From: Pseudomonas sp. 5P_3.1_Bac2 | GTDB taxonomy: Bacteria; Pseudomonadota; Gammaproteobacteria; Pseudomonadales; Pseudomonadaceae | DNA: 64,000 bases | Assembly: GCF_025465995.1 (NCBI RefSeq) | Contig: NZ_JANLNY010000030.1 | Coordinates: 372,001-436,000, forward strand | Reading direction: 5' to 3' | Shown here: positions 1-9,532 of the stretch, piece by piece | How positions within the stretch are numbered: the stretch's first letter is position 1 | How the letters are laid out: every line of letters begins with the position of its first letter | Made by a program: the position numbers and the translations under genes | The notes under the pieces: generated by a model | The model's database searches: none | What the model saw: the letters and a program-made list of their open reading frames with translations, nothing else | What the model was told of the DNA's origin: nothing

Positions 1-1139
1 AGGATGCTGTGGTTGTGTTCGCCCAGTTCTGGGCCGATCCACTGCACATCGCCCGGAGTGGCGCTGAGCTTGGGTACGATGCCGGGCATCTTGAATGGCT
101 TGCCATCGGGCAGTTGCGCGCTCAAGAGCATTTCGCGGGCGAGAAACTGCGGGTCGCTGACCATATCTTCCACGCTGTAAATGCGACTCGCCGGCACTTC
201 GGCCTGCTTGAGCAGGGCTTCCACTTCAGTAAGTGGCAGGCTGTTAGCCCAGCGGTCGATCACACCGTACAGCTCATCGCGACGGGCATCGCGGCCATCG
301 TTGCTGGCCAGGGTCGGGTCGTTGGCCAGATCGTCACGGCCGATGGCCTGCATAAAGCGTTTGAAGATGGCATCGCCGTTGGCGCCGATCTGGATATGTT
401 TGCCGTCGGCGCTGGTGTGGATGGAGGACGGCGTGATGCCGGGCATGATGTTGCCGCTGCGCTCGCGGATAAAGCCCATGACGTCGAACTCCGGCAACAT
501 GGATTCCATCATGGCGAAGATCGCCTCATACAGCGCCACGTCGACCACTTGGCCAAGGCCGCCGTTCACTTCCCGTTGGCGCAGCGCCATCAGCGCGCCG
601 ATCACCGCCCACAGTGCGGCAATCGAGTCACCAATGGAGATGCCGGTGCGCACTGGCGGACGGTCCGCGAAACCGGTGATATAGCGCAGCCCGCCCATGG
701 ACTCGCCCACTGCGCCAAAGCCCGGTTGTTCCTTCATCGGTCCGCTCTGGCCAAAGCCCGACAGGCGCACCATCACCAGTTTGGGGTTGAGCGCGTGCAG
801 CACCTCCCAACTCAGGCCGAGTTTTTCCAGCACGCCGGGGCGGAAGTTTTCGATCAGGATATCGGCTTCGCTGAGCAGTTTTTTCAGCACGGCCAGCCCG
901 TCAGGGTGTTTCAGGTTGAGGGTCAGCGACTGCTTGTTGCGCGCCTGGACGAACCACCACAGCGAAGTGCCTTCATAGAGCTTGCGCCATTTGCGCAGTG
1001 GATCGCCGCCATCGGGGGACTCGACCTTGATCACCTCGGCGCCAAACTCGGCGCAAATCCGCGCGGCAAAAGGCCCGGCAATCAAACTGCCGAGTTCGAT
1101 TACTTTAAGACCTGCGAGGGGTTTGTTCGGCGTTGCCAT
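1..1139 (-). CDS. CaiB/BaiF-type (class III) CoA-transferase, 3' end cut by window
   Basis: Family III CoA-transferases move CoA between carboxylic acids in the cytoplasm. About 379 codons are visible and no stop is reached before the window edge, so the C-terminus is missing; these proteins are usually 380-430 residues. The translation opens MATPNKPLAGLKVIEL, followed by the family's N-terminal pattern GPFAARICAEFGAEVIKVE. Later come an ENFRPGVLEKLGL segment and GISIGDSIAAL, whose Asp fits the catalytic aspartate position of the family. The substrate cannot be told from sequence; formyl-CoA, succinyl-CoA and acyl-carnitine enzymes look alike at this level. Nothing upstream on the same strand shares an operon with it, because the neighbour beginning at 4222 ends behind a terminator. 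Confidence 0.88.
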   Translation of the reverse strand, partial: MATPNKPLAGLKVIELGSLIAGPFAARICAEFGAEVIKVESPDGGDPLRKWRKLYEGTSLWWFVQARNKQSLTLNLKHPDGLAVLKKLLSEADILIENFRPGVLEKLGLSWEVLHALNPKLVMVRLSGFGQSGPMKEQPGFGAVGESMGGLRYITGFADRPPVRTGISIGDSIAALWAVIGALMALRQREVNGGLGQVVDVALYEAIFAMMESMLPEFDVMGFIRERSGNIMPGITPSSIHTSADGKHIQIGANGDAIFKRFMQAIGRDDLANDPTLASNDGRDARRDELYGVIDRWANSLPLTEVEALLKQAEVPASRIYSVEDMVSDPQFLAREMLLSAQLPDGKPFKMPGIVPKLSATPGDVQWIGPELGEHNHSI

Positions 1140-1260
1140 TACGACTCCGGAGCATTGGGCTTTTACCCATTATGCCACTGGCGTGCTGCTGGCAGAGGTC
1201 GAGGGCTGATAGAGGATGGCCGATTGCGGATGGCCAATACGGATGGCTGATGCCAGCGCT

Positions 1261-1292
1261 AAAAAGTTACGGGCGCCCAAGGGCGCCCGTAA
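1261..1292 (-). terminator. Rho-independent terminator of the metalloprotease gene
   Basis: A perfect 12-bp stem (TTACGGGCGCCC / GGGCGCCCGTAA, arms 1267-1278 and 1281-1292) with a 2-base loop is followed on the minus strand by five T residues (1265-1261). It lies 27 bases past the protease stop codon and separates that gene from the CoA-transferase. Confidence 0.85.
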
Positions 1293-1318
1293 GTCTGCAG
1301 GGGGTAATGCTCGGCGGA

Positions 1319-4222
1319 TTAGTTGCAGGAACCTTCATCGCGCCAAACTTTGCCGCTGCCTTCTGGGCCGGTAAACGCGGGGTTGCCCGGTTCGTTACCT
1401 TGGGTCCACCAGCGGGCGGTATAGCGCTTGCCCTTGTGGCTGACTTTGCTGCCGGTTTGGTACGCCGTTTTCGCGCTCCAAGGACCTTGGCAACTGCTGG
1501 GCTGACCACTCGTTTCGGCGCTGACTTTGACGCTGTGTTCCTTAAGCGTGTTTTTCTGGCCGTTACTGAGGTCCAGCTTGAAGCGATAGGTGACGTCCTG
1601 GCTGTTTTGCGGGGCGACGAAGGTCAGCTGCGCGCCATTGGCATTGAAGCTCAGGTCAGGGCTGACGCTCCAGCGATAGGTCAGCGCTAAACCAGCCGGG
1701 TCGGTGGAGCCGGAGGCATTCAGAGTGACTTGCTCGCCAGCCTTGGCCTGCGCTACCCCAGTGATTTTCGCCACTGGTGCGGCGACTTCAGCGTTGTTGT
1801 TCGAGCCGTTGCTGTCGCAGGTGCCCAGATCCTTCCACACCTTGCCGCTGCCGTCCGCTCCGGTATAGCTCGAGTTGCCGGGCTCACCGCCCTTGATCCA
1901 CCAGCGGGCCATGTATAGGCGGCCATTGTGCTGCACTTGGTCGTTTTCCCAATAGGCTTTAGTGGCTTCCCACTGCGGTTTGCAGCTGCTGGTGGCAACA
2001 CTGGCTTTGATCAGCACATCGTGGTTGGCGATGCTCGCTTGTTTGCCGTTACTCAGCTTCAGGATGAATTTATAACGGGTGTCACTGCTCAGCTTCGGTG
2101 CGACAAAACTCAGACGTGTGCCGTCGATTTTGAAGTCCAGCGCCGGTGTGACCCGCCAAGAGAAGTCCAGCGCGTGACCTTTGGGGTCGCTGGAGGCCGA
2201 GGCATCCAAGACCACCTGCTGATCGGCAGTGGCCTCGCTGACGCCGCTGATCACCGCAACTGGCGGCAATACGCTGTCCTGAGGTTTCAGGGGCGCCGAC
2301 TTAACCTCGTTATCAGCGCTGAATTCGCCACTGGCGATCGGTGTCCACGGACCTTCGGCTTTAGCGGCGGCATAGACTTGGTAAGCCTTGATATTACCGC
2401 TCACCCCCTGATCCTGACGGGGCAGGTAGTGCAGCTGGGAGAAGCGGGTATCTTGGCCCAGGTCGAGCACCAGTTGGTGTGGATAGGTGCTGCCTGTGGT
2501 GGAAGCCCAATAGGATTTCGGGTTGCCGTCGAGGATGTTACTGGCTGGCGCCGTGCTTAGGGCGCTGCTGGCCGAGTGGATATTCCAGGTGCGCGGGAGC
2601 GATTTGCCATGGGCATCGGCCAGGTGCAACTCGGCGATGCTGGCATTGGCTTGACCATCCACTGACGAGTTGGCGACCAGTTTTACAAAGCGCGCCTTGA
2701 CCGTCTCCTCCTTCAACGCAAAGGATTTGCCGTCCAGTACTAAGTGGCTGGCGGCTTTACTAGTGTCGCCGCGCAGGCCCAGATACCAGCGGCCCGCTTG
2801 CGGGTTGTTGACCGCTAAGGACACGCTGTTGCGCTGGACGGAGCGGAAGTCGTAGTCGCTGGTGGTGGGTTGGCTGCCTTGCTTAAGCAACAGCTGAACA
2901 TTGCTGGGGGACTCGTAACCCAGGCCCGGCACGACGTTAAAGACTAAGCGTTGGGTGCCCGCAGGAATATCCAGCGGGAAGTAGCGGATTTCATTTTTGG
3001 CCAAGTCGAGATTCTGGCTGAGCAGAGTGCTGGCTTGTTCGCCGTCCAGGGGCACCACGGCAGGGGCATAAGCGGATATCTTCGCCGCCCGTTCACGCCA
3101 CAGGCGCGCCATGTTGGCGGTTTGCGCGTTGCCTAGCGGCACACCTTGGGAGTCCGAGATATCCGGGTTGGAAAAGTAGGGGATAGTGTTGCCGCAAAGA
3201 ATGGTTCTGACCCGGCCATTGTTATGACCGAAGCGATAGTGAGTGCCGTCCGAGCAGTGGCCGCCGCCGACGTTATGGGCCATCTCATGGCGAAACACGT
3301 TCGAGCTGGTGATGTCGTTGATCGTGTAGCGGCCATTCACGTAACCCCAACCGGATGCGGAGTCTTGCCCGGAACCGCTGCGTACGAAGCTGGCGATCAA
3401 GTCGGGGCTGTACTGTTTAATGCCCTCGGCGAACAGTTCCTTCACCTGGGCCAGTGCCGGCGTGGTGATGGGCATATCTTCGGCAACGATTTGGATACCG
3501 ACCAGACGAACGCGCACCCCCTCGATCTGGGTGTTTTTGATGGCTTGGTTGACGACCGCCACCTGGCTCAGGGCATAGGCTTCGGCGTCGCCGATGTACT
3601 GCGCGGATTTTTCCGAGAACCCCGCGAGCAGGTCGATGACCAGCTCACCGGCCTGGTTGCGTTCGAGCTGGTAGCTCAGTTGACCGCTACGTGCTTGCAG
3701 CACTTGGGCGACGGCTGGCTCCGGCGCTTCTAGGGAGTCCTGGCTATGTTCGTTATTCTCCGGGCCCTCATAGCGCAGCAGGGTCTGCTGACCGTCTTCG
3801 CTGCCACGGATAATGGCGTTGGCTTGCGGCAGCAGGGCGACAAAACTGCCGTCCGCACGGCTGCTGATAACCACATCATCTTCGCTCTGTTGCTGGCTGC
3901 GGCTGAGCTTAAAGGTTTTACCGACCTGGACACTGAGGCCCTTGTAGGTGTCGCCTGTGGCCGGTGCGAGGTTACGGATGCTCAGGCCGGTGGCTTGGCG
4001 CAGCTGATCGGTGCCGATCTCAGCGCTACGGCGGTTGCTAGCAGCTGCACCTAGGTTGAGAAAGTGCCCGGTCAAGGCCGGCTGCTGTTGTGTCGTAGGG
4101 CTTGGGGCGGCGCTAGGGTCAGCCTGCAGCTCTGTGCACAGGGGCAACAAGATGGCTGCAGCGAGACCGACCCGGTGTAGGGCTGTGGCGCGGGAAAGCG
4201 CACTGAGTGTGAAGCGAGGCAT
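1319..4222 (-). CDS. Secreted metzincin-type zinc metalloprotease with chitin-binding modules
   Basis: 967 residues. The N-terminus (about 1-35) reads as a Sec signal peptide. A reprolysin-like protease domain carries HEMAHNVGGGH at residues 312-322, an exact HExxHxxGxxH zinc site of the metzincin clan. After it come, in order, a PPC-like beta domain (about 405-500), a discoidin/F5-8C-like domain (about 510-640), a PKD-like domain, a CBM5/12-type chitin-binding module (WEATKAYWENDQVQHNG, ARWWIKGGEPGN), a second PKD-like domain and a second CBM5/12 module ending at the C-terminus. The two PKD-CBM pairs look like an internal duplication. Likely role: an extracellular protease anchored to chitin or similar polymers. 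It is monocistronic, with its own terminator downstream. The domain boundaries are my estimate. Confidence 0.88.
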   Translation of the reverse strand: MPRFTLSALSRATALHRVGLAAAILLPLCTELQADPSAAPSPTTQQQPALTGHFLNLGAAASNRRSAEIGTDQLRQATGLSIRNLAPATGDTYKGLSVQVGKTFKLSRSQQQSEDDVVISSRADGSFVALLPQANAIIRGSEDGQQTLLRYEGPENNEHSQDSLEAPEPAVAQVLQARSGQLSYQLERNQAGELVIDLLAGFSEKSAQYIGDAEAYALSQVAVVNQAIKNTQIEGVRVRLVGIQIVAEDMPITTPALAQVKELFAEGIKQYSPDLIASFVRSGSGQDSASGWGYVNGRYTINDITSSNVFRHEMAHNVGGGHCSDGTHYRFGHNNGRVRTILCGNTIPYFSNPDISDSQGVPLGNAQTANMARLWRERAAKISAYAPAVVPLDGEQASTLLSQNLDLAKNEIRYFPLDIPAGTQRLVFNVVPGLGYESPSNVQLLLKQGSQPTTSDYDFRSVQRNSVSLAVNNPQAGRWYLGLRGDTSKAASHLVLDGKSFALKEETVKARFVKLVANSSVDGQANASIAELHLADAHGKSLPRTWNIHSASSALSTAPASNILDGNPKSYWASTTGSTYPHQLVLDLGQDTRFSQLHYLPRQDQGVSGNIKAYQVYAAAKAEGPWTPIASGEFSADNEVKSAPLKPQDSVLPPVAVISGVSEATADQQVVLDASASSDPKGHALDFSWRVTPALDFKIDGTRLSFVAPKLSSDTRYKFILKLSNGKQASIANHDVLIKASVATSSCKPQWEATKAYWENDQVQHNGRLYMARWWIKGGEPGNSSYTGADGSGKVWKDLGTCDSNGSNNNAEVAAPVAKITGVAQAKAGEQVTLNASGSTDPAGLALTYRWSVSPDLSFNANGAQLTFVAPQNSQDVTYRFKLDLSNGQKNTLKEHSVKVSAETSGQPSSCQGPWSAKTAYQTGSKVSHKGKRYTARWWTQGNEPGNPAFTGPEGSGKVWRDEGSCN

Positions 4223-4610
4223 AACATTTCCTAATACGTACAGACACCCGCTTGTCGATCGCCATCGACAAGGTGCGTACTGCTAAAAATTAAACGGGAA
4301 AGTGTGCCGGCGCTGGCATCTTAGGCAGCGCACAATCGCCCTGTATAGCAAGCGGGATGCTTTTAGTACTGGTACTAGGCCGCGAGCTAAAACGCCGCGC
4401 CTTGGCGGGTTTTTTCGTTTTTGTCCGCTTGTGCCGTAAGGGTTTTGTGCGCTGTATTGCCTCAGCCCAACGCTTGCGTCGACGCCCGTTAATCCGCGCT
4501 TAGACGGGCAAGGCGACCGCTGAGGATTTCCCCGCTGTGGGGCGCGGCACCCTAGGGGCTTTTCGCGGTAGACTTGCGCCCCTCATTTGATTAACCAAGA
4601 AGCCCTGTTC
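4223..4610. other. Divergent intergenic region between protease and yaeQ
   Basis: No gene is visible in these 388 bases. Two structures stand out. One is a perfect 14-bp dyad, TAGTAC-TG-GTACTA, at 4364-4377, about 140 bases upstream of the protease start, which could be an operator. The other is a weak terminator-like element at 4393-4416: a 4-bp CGCC/GGCG stem, then GG and a run of six T residues on the plus strand, about 195 bases ahead of yaeQ. It may end a short transcript reading toward yaeQ. Neither is proven. Confidence 0.4.
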
Positions 4611-5150
4611 ATGGCCCTGCCGTCTACCACCTACAAAATCGAGCTCAACCTTACCGACATGGACCGCAGCGTCTATGAAAACCTGCGCTTCACCGTCGCC
4701 CGTCACCCTTCGGAGACCGAAGAGCGGCTGGCCGCGCGGCTGGTGGCTTACGCGCTGTTCTACCACGAGCAACTGGCCTTTGGCCGTGGCTTGTCGGATG
4801 TGGACGAGCCGGCGCTGTGGGAAAAGAGCCTGGACGACCGCGTGCTGCATTGGATCGAAGTCGGCCAGCCGGACAGCGAGCGCATCACCTGGTGCTCGCG
4901 CCGCACTGAAAAATTCAGCTTGGTGGCCTACGGCAACCTGCGCGTCTGGCAAACCAAAGCCCTCGATCCTGTGCGCAGCCTGAAGAACATCAACGTGGTT
5001 GCCTTAGGCCAAGAAGCTCTGGCCAGCCTGGCGCTCGACATGCCGCGTTCGCTGAACTGGAGCGTGATGATCAGCGACGGTGAGTTGTTTATTACCGATG
5101 AGCGCGGCCAACACGAACTGCCTTTGGAATGGTTGGCTGGCGAGCGCTAA
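4611..5150 (+). CDS. yaeQ: YaeQ family protein
   Basis: 179 residues, the usual length for YaeQ, a compact family whose fold resembles PD-(D/E)xK nucleases. It is known mainly as a suppressor of RfaH-related defects in enteric bacteria; its biochemical role is unsettled. The translation starts MALPSTTYKIELNLTDMDR and has the family's RHPSETEERLAARLVAYAL block near residues 30-50 and EVGQPDSERI near 92. The ATG at 4611 is preferred to an in-frame TTG at 4587 because it gives the standard family N-terminus. recJ follows 130 bases downstream on the same strand, so co-transcription is possible. Confidence 0.9.
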   Translation: MALPSTTYKIELNLTDMDRSVYENLRFTVARHPSETEERLAARLVAYALFYHEQLAFGRGLSDVDEPALWEKSLDDRVLHWIEVGQPDSERITWCSRRTEKFSLVAYGNLRVWQTKALDPVRSLKNINVVALGQEALASLALDMPRSLNWSVMISDGELFITDERGQHELPLEWLAGER

Positions 5151-5282
5151 GTTCGGTCTAACAGGCTAGGGCTTTGAACATGCGCTTAAGCCGCGCCTGT
5201 GCAGAGCCGCATAGACGCCGCCTGCCATTGCATCGCTAAGCGCCATGACGCGCTTGTTACCTGTGTCACCAGTGGAACCCTT

Positions 5283-6995
5283 ATGCGTATCGAAGCCCGT
5301 CCATTACCCGCCCAACTGCCTGATTTAGGTCCGCTGCCCCCCTTGCTCACGCGTCTGTACGCCAGCCGTGGCGTGCAGTCGGCCGCAGAGTTGGATAAGG
5401 GTCTGGCGCGGCTGATTCCCTATCAGCAGCTCAAGGGCATGGATGCGGCGGTGCAGTTGTTGGTCGAGGCCTTGCAACAGCGTCAGCGCATTTTGATCGT
5501 GGGCGACTTCGATGCCGACGGCGCCACGGCCAGCAGCGTCGGCGTACTCGGTCTGCGCATGTTGGGGGTGGCCCATGTCGATTATCTGGTGCCCAACCGC
5601 TTTGAATACGGCTACGGCCTGACCCCGGAAATCGTCGCCGTGGCCCTGGAGCGGCGGCCTGATTTGCTGCTCACGGTGGATAACGGCATCTCCAGTGTTG
5701 ATGGCGTAGCGGCGGCGAAGGCGGCGGGTCTCAAGGTGCTGGTCACCGACCACCACTTGCCCGGTCCGCAGTTGCCGGCAGCCGATGCCATCGTTAATCC
5801 CAATCAGCCGGATTGCAGCTTCTCCAGCAAAGCCCTGGCCGGGGTTGGCGTGATGTTTTATGTGCTGCTGGCGCTGCGCGCGCGCCTGCGTGAGCTGGGC
5901 TGGTTCACGCTTGAACGGCCAGAGCCGAACCTGGCCGAACTGCTCGACTTAGTGGCCCTGGGCAGCGTAGCCGACGTGGTGCCGCTGGATGCCAATAACC
6001 GCATCTTGGTGCATCAGGGCTTGGCACGGATTCGCGCCGGACGGGCCCGCCCGGGCTTGCGGGCGATCCTGCAAGTGGCCGGGCGTGACCATCGGCGCAT
6101 TACCTCCACTGACCTGGGTTTTATCCTCGGGCCACGGCTGAATGCCGCTGGGCGCTTGGATGATATGGCCCTAGGCATCGAGTGCTTGCTCTGCGATGAC
6201 GAGTCCTTGGCCAGCGACATGGCGGTGCAGCTGGATCAGCTCAACCAAGACCGCAAGGCCATCGAGCAGGGCATGCAGCGTGAAGCCCTGGCCCAGCTGA
6301 AAGACCTGCCGGTGGATGACATGCCCTTCGGTCTGTGCCTGTTTGAGCCGGACTGGCACCAAGGGGTGATCGGCATCCTGGCCTCGCGCCTGAAAGAGCG
6401 TTATCACCGCCCGACCATCGCCTTTGCCGATGCCGGCGATGGCCTGCTGAAGGGCTCGGCGCGCTCGGTCCCCGGTCTGCATATTCGTGATGCACTGGAT
6501 GCGGTGGCGGCGCGTCATCCCCAGTTGATCAGCAAGTTCGGTGGCCATGCCATGGCAGCCGGCCTGTCGTTACCGCAAGAAAATTTCCCGGCCTTCGCGG
6601 CGGCCTTTGATGCCGAAGTACGCCGCCAGTTGGAGGCCGACGACCTCACCGGGCGTTTGCTCAGCGACGGCAGTTTGTCCATCGAGGAATTCCACCTGCC
6701 TTTGGCCAAAGAGCTGCGCAATGCCGGGCCGTGGGGCCAGCACTTTCCCGAGCCGCTGTTCCATGGCGTGTTCCAGTTGGTGCAGCAGCGCATCGTCGGT
6801 GAGCGCCATTTAAAGGTAGTGGTGAAGACCGAATGTGGCAGTCGTCAGTTGGACGGCATCGCCTTTGGCGTGGACCGCGACGTTTGGCCTAACGCCAGCG
6901 TGCGTTGGGTCGAGCTGGCTTACAAACTGGACGTTAATGAGTTTCGTGGCCAGGAAAGCGTGCAACTGCTGATCGCGCATATCGAGCCGCGCTAA
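5283..6995 (+). CDS. recJ: Single-stranded-DNA-specific 5'-3' exonuclease RecJ
   Basis: 570 residues; E. coli RecJ has 577. RecJ degrades single-stranded DNA 5' to 3' in RecF-pathway recombination, mismatch repair and base-excision repair. DHH phosphoesterase motifs are visible: VGDFDADGAT (residues 73-82), TVDNGISS (131-138), TDHHLPG (155-161) and NPNQPDC soon after. The DHHA1-type motif GGHAMAAGLS lies near residue 420, with a C-terminal OB-like segment after it. The ATG at 5283 begins MRIEARPLP, matching the family's start; an upstream in-frame start at 5199 would add 28 residues that do not look conserved. All metal-binding Asp/His motifs appear intact. Confidence 0.96.
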   Translation: MRIEARPLPAQLPDLGPLPPLLTRLYASRGVQSAAELDKGLARLIPYQQLKGMDAAVQLLVEALQQRQRILIVGDFDADGATASSVGVLGLRMLGVAHVDYLVPNRFEYGYGLTPEIVAVALERRPDLLLTVDNGISSVDGVAAAKAAGLKVLVTDHHLPGPQLPAADAIVNPNQPDCSFSSKALAGVGVMFYVLLALRARLRELGWFTLERPEPNLAELLDLVALGSVADVVPLDANNRILVHQGLARIRAGRARPGLRAILQVAGRDHRRITSTDLGFILGPRLNAAGRLDDMALGIECLLCDDESLASDMAVQLDQLNQDRKAIEQGMQREALAQLKDLPVDDMPFGLCLFEPDWHQGVIGILASRLKERYHRPTIAFADAGDGLLKGSARSVPGLHIRDALDAVAARHPQLISKFGGHAMAAGLSLPQENFPAFAAAFDAEVRRQLEADDLTGRLLSDGSLSIEEFHLPLAKELRNAGPWGQHFPEPLFHGVFQLVQQRIVGERHLKVVVKTECGSRQLDGIAFGVDRDVWPNASVRWVELAYKLDVNEFRGQESVQLLIAHIEPR

Positions 6996-7151
6996 GCCGG
7001 GTGTTTAGGTCTTAGGTGTGAGCGCGAAGGCCCGGTGCTTGTCCTTTCGTCGTCGTTCGGTAACTTTTTGCAGCACTTGGTTGTGAGGTGGGTGAAACCC
7101 AGCTATCACCAATCAATCTATTATGCTCAAACCTTACTGTGAGACACGCCG

Positions 7152-7892
7152 ATGAATACCCGTGGACTGCTGGACCAACTGCTTAAATCCGGTCAAGAAC
7201 TGTTGCAGCAAAAGGGCGCCGCTGGTAGCAAGACCTCGGCAGGCGCGGGCGGCGGCTTAGGCGGCCTAGGTGATGTGTTGGGCGGCGTGCTTGGTAACGG
7301 CAAGCCGGGCAACCTCGGCGGCCTGCTCAACAGCGCTGGTGGCAAGGCCTTGGCCGCTGGTGCGCTGGGTATTTTGTTAGGCACCAAGGGCGGCCGTAAT
7401 GTCGGTGGCAAAGCCCTGACCTATGGCGGTTTGGCCGCGCTCGGCATGGCCGCTTACAAGGCTTACAGCAACTGGCAGGCGCAACAAGGGGCGGCCGCCA
7501 GTGCGCCATTGCCGGCGTTGGAGAATCTGAGCAGTGCCGAGGCCGAAGCGCACAGCCAGGCAATCCTCAAAGCTCTGGTCGGGGCGGCCAAGGCCGATGG
7601 TCATATCGATGAGCGCGAGCGTGAGCTGATCGAAGCGGAGCTGCACAAACTGACCGCCGATGTGGAGCTGCGTCAGTGGCTGCAAAGCGAGCTAAATAAG
7701 CCGCTGGACCCCGTGGAAATCGCCCAAGCCGCCAGCAGCCCGGAAATCGCCGCGCAGATGTATCTGGCCAGCGTGCTGATGGTGGATGAAGAACACTACA
7801 TGGAGCGCGCCTACCTCGATGAGCTGGCGCGCCAACTGCAACTGGCGCCCGGTCTCAAGGCCGAGCTGGAAGCGCAGGTACGGCAGGGCTAA
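7152..7892 (+). CDS. DUF533 (YebE-like) protein with TerB-like C-terminal domain
   Basis: 246 residues. The N-terminal third is Gly/Ala-rich low-complexity sequence (GAGGGLGGLGDVLGGVLGNG) leading to a short hydrophobic stretch, ALAAGALGILLGTKGGRNVGGKAL, that could sit in or on the membrane. The C-terminal half (about 130-240) is a helical TerB-like domain with VGAAKADGHIDERERELIEAEL, an acidic pattern typical of TerB/DUF533 proteins. Family members include E. coli YebE, an inner-membrane protein of unknown function. The stop codon overlaps the stop of the convergent diguanylate cyclase gene by 4 bases, so the two transcripts must overlap. Tellurite resistance should not be inferred from the domain name alone. 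Confidence 0.82.
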   Translation: MNTRGLLDQLLKSGQELLQQKGAAGSKTSAGAGGGLGGLGDVLGGVLGNGKPGNLGGLLNSAGGKALAAGALGILLGTKGGRNVGGKALTYGGLAALGMAAYKAYSNWQAQQGAAASAPLPALENLSSAEAEAHSQAILKALVGAAKADGHIDERERELIEAELHKLTADVELRQWLQSELNKPLDPVEIAQAASSPEIAAQMYLASVLMVDEEHYMERAYLDELARQLQLAPGLKAELEAQVRQG

Positions 7893-9532
7893 GTACCGCT
7901 GTGCTGGCTCTGGCCATGGAATTTTATGCTGTTGCGCCCAGCCGCTTTGGCTTGATACAGGGCGCGGTCCGCTAATTCTAAGGCCACATCCAACTGAGCG
8001 CTGTCCTGGGGCCAGATCGCCCCGCCGATGCTGCAACCCACCTGCACGTCCTGTTCCAGCTGCACGGGCTGGCGCAGGGCGGCGAGGACGCGCTTAGCCA
8101 CTTGCAGGGCTTGTTCCTGGGCGGTGTTGGCCGGTACTTGCAGCACCATCAAAAACTCGTCACCGCCTAGTCGGGCAACCAAGTCACCGTCACGGGTGCT
8201 GGCGCGCAAGCGCAGCGCCAGTTCTTGCAGCAGCTTGTCCCCGGCGGCGTGGCCATGCTGATCGTTAATCGGCTTGAAGCCATCCAAATCCATATACAGC
8301 AGGGCTAGGCAATCATTTTTGTTGCGGCTGTTTTGCCGCGCGTGGATCAGATAGTTGTCCAGGGCAATGCGGTTGGGCAGGCCGGTGAGGGCGTCGTGGT
8401 GGGCGAGATCCTGCATCGCTCCTAAGGCCGTTTTTTGGTTTCTGAGGCTTTCCACCAACCGGCGGATCGACTGACTCAGGCTTTGGATTTCGCGGGTGCC
8501 CTTAAACTCAGGGATTACGCTGACCTTGCCGGCACTCAAACGATTCGCTGCACGCACGATCTGCCGCAGCGGACGGGTGTAGTAGCCGGCCAACAGCCAG
8601 CCAAGGAAAGCAAACAGCAGCGCCAGGAGGCTACCGAGCAGCAGAATATTGCGCGACATCACACGCGCCGGCGCATAGGCCTCATGCACCGGCTGGCGGG
8701 CCAATATATGCCAGCCCAACCCCGGGTAATCCTTGTAGCCTTCGCTAAAGGCCAGGCCGGTGAGGTAGTCCTGCTGATCGGGCCAGGTCTGCACCATCCA
8801 GGTTTCCTGACGCTCTTTCGGCAGGCTCAGAATGGGCAGCTCGAGGGGCTTGCCGAGGCTGTCCGCCGGGCCCATGAGGACACGGTGATCATGGCTGAGG
8901 ATAAAGAACTCCAGCTTCCGCTGCGGATCGAGAGGACGCAGAATCGAGCGGCGTATTTCATCGGCCCAAGACCACGATATATGGGCCGCCAGCACGCCCA
9001 GCAACTGGCCGTGAGCATTATTGATCGGCAGGCTGATATCGATAAATTGGTCGGCGGGCGAGCCGGCAGCGGTCAGCGCCTTGGCCAACTCCGGGTCGCA
9101 ATACACATCGCCGATCACCTGTTGCCTTAAGGCCTGCTGAAAGACCTCGCGCGCGGCGATGCTGCGCCCTTCAAACAGGCCGTTGCTGGAGGCCAATACC
9201 TGGCCTTGGGCATCGGTCAGGCCGACCCAGGCGACACTGGAAAACTCTTGGTTGATCTCTTCGAGGATCTGCCGCACTTGCTGGGTTTGCCCAGGCTGGT
9301 GCAAGACCTCCAGGCTGGCGATTATCTCCAGCATGGCAATGCGGTTTTGCAGGCCGCGGTCGAGACGGTCGCTAAGGTTATGTCCGGTTTCAGCCAGATC
9401 ACGGCCCACTGCGGCATGAATCCGCTGGCTGGCGTCGTGACCGATCAGGCTGCCAAACAGCCAGCTGAGGCAGATAATCAGTAAAGCGATAACCAGTGCA
9501 AAACGGCTACGCAGGCTGGGAGGGTGCTGCAT
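7889..9532 (-). CDS. Membrane diguanylate cyclase: Cache sensor, HAMP, GGDEF
   Basis: 547 residues; makes the second messenger c-di-GMP from two GTP. An N-terminal transmembrane helix (about 9-28) is followed by a periplasmic Cache-type sensor (about 35-275, including a WVGLTDAQGQVLASS strand). A second helix (about 285-312) leads to a HAMP-like linker (TRPLRQIVRAANRLSAG) and a GGDEF domain from about 370. The active-site loop reads RLGGDEFLMVLQ and is intact. RDGD precedes GGDEF by exactly five residues, matching the RxxD inhibitory I-site, so feedback inhibition by c-di-GMP is expected. No EAL domain is present. In P. aeruginosa, as I recall it, a different GGDEF protein (WspR) sits beside prfB; this one is membrane-bound and convergent with the DUF533 gene. 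Confidence 0.92.
   Translation of the reverse strand: MQHPPSLRSRFALVIALLIICLSWLFGSLIGHDASQRIHAAVGRDLAETGHNLSDRLDRGLQNRIAMLEIIASLEVLHQPGQTQQVRQILEEINQEFSSVAWVGLTDAQGQVLASSNGLFEGRSIAAREVFQQALRQQVIGDVYCDPELAKALTAAGSPADQFIDISLPINNAHGQLLGVLAAHISWSWADEIRRSILRPLDPQRKLEFFILSHDHRVLMGPADSLGKPLELPILSLPKERQETWMVQTWPDQQDYLTGLAFSEGYKDYPGLGWHILARQPVHEAYAPARVMSRNILLLGSLLALLFAFLGWLLAGYYTRPLRQIVRAANRLSAGKVSVIPEFKGTREIQSLSQSIRRLVESLRNQKTALGAMQDLAHHDALTGLPNRIALDNYLIHARQNSRNKNDCLALLYMDLDGFKPINDQHGHAAGDKLLQELALRLRASTRDGDLVARLGGDEFLMVLQVPANTAQEQALQVAKRVLAALRQPVQLEQDVQVGCSIGGAIWPQDSAQLDVALELADRALYQAKAAGRNSIKFHGQSQHSGT

Noticed and set aside
1214..1247. Three GGATGGC repeats spaced 13-14 bases upstream of the CoA-transferase
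   Set aside because: Too short and imperfect to support as an operator or iteron set; likely chance slippage.
9..1250. Long open frame (413 codons) on the plus strand
   Set aside because: It is antisense to the CoA-transferase, has no family likeness (His/Ala/Gln-rich composition) and is an artefact of GC-rich codon use on the opposite strand.
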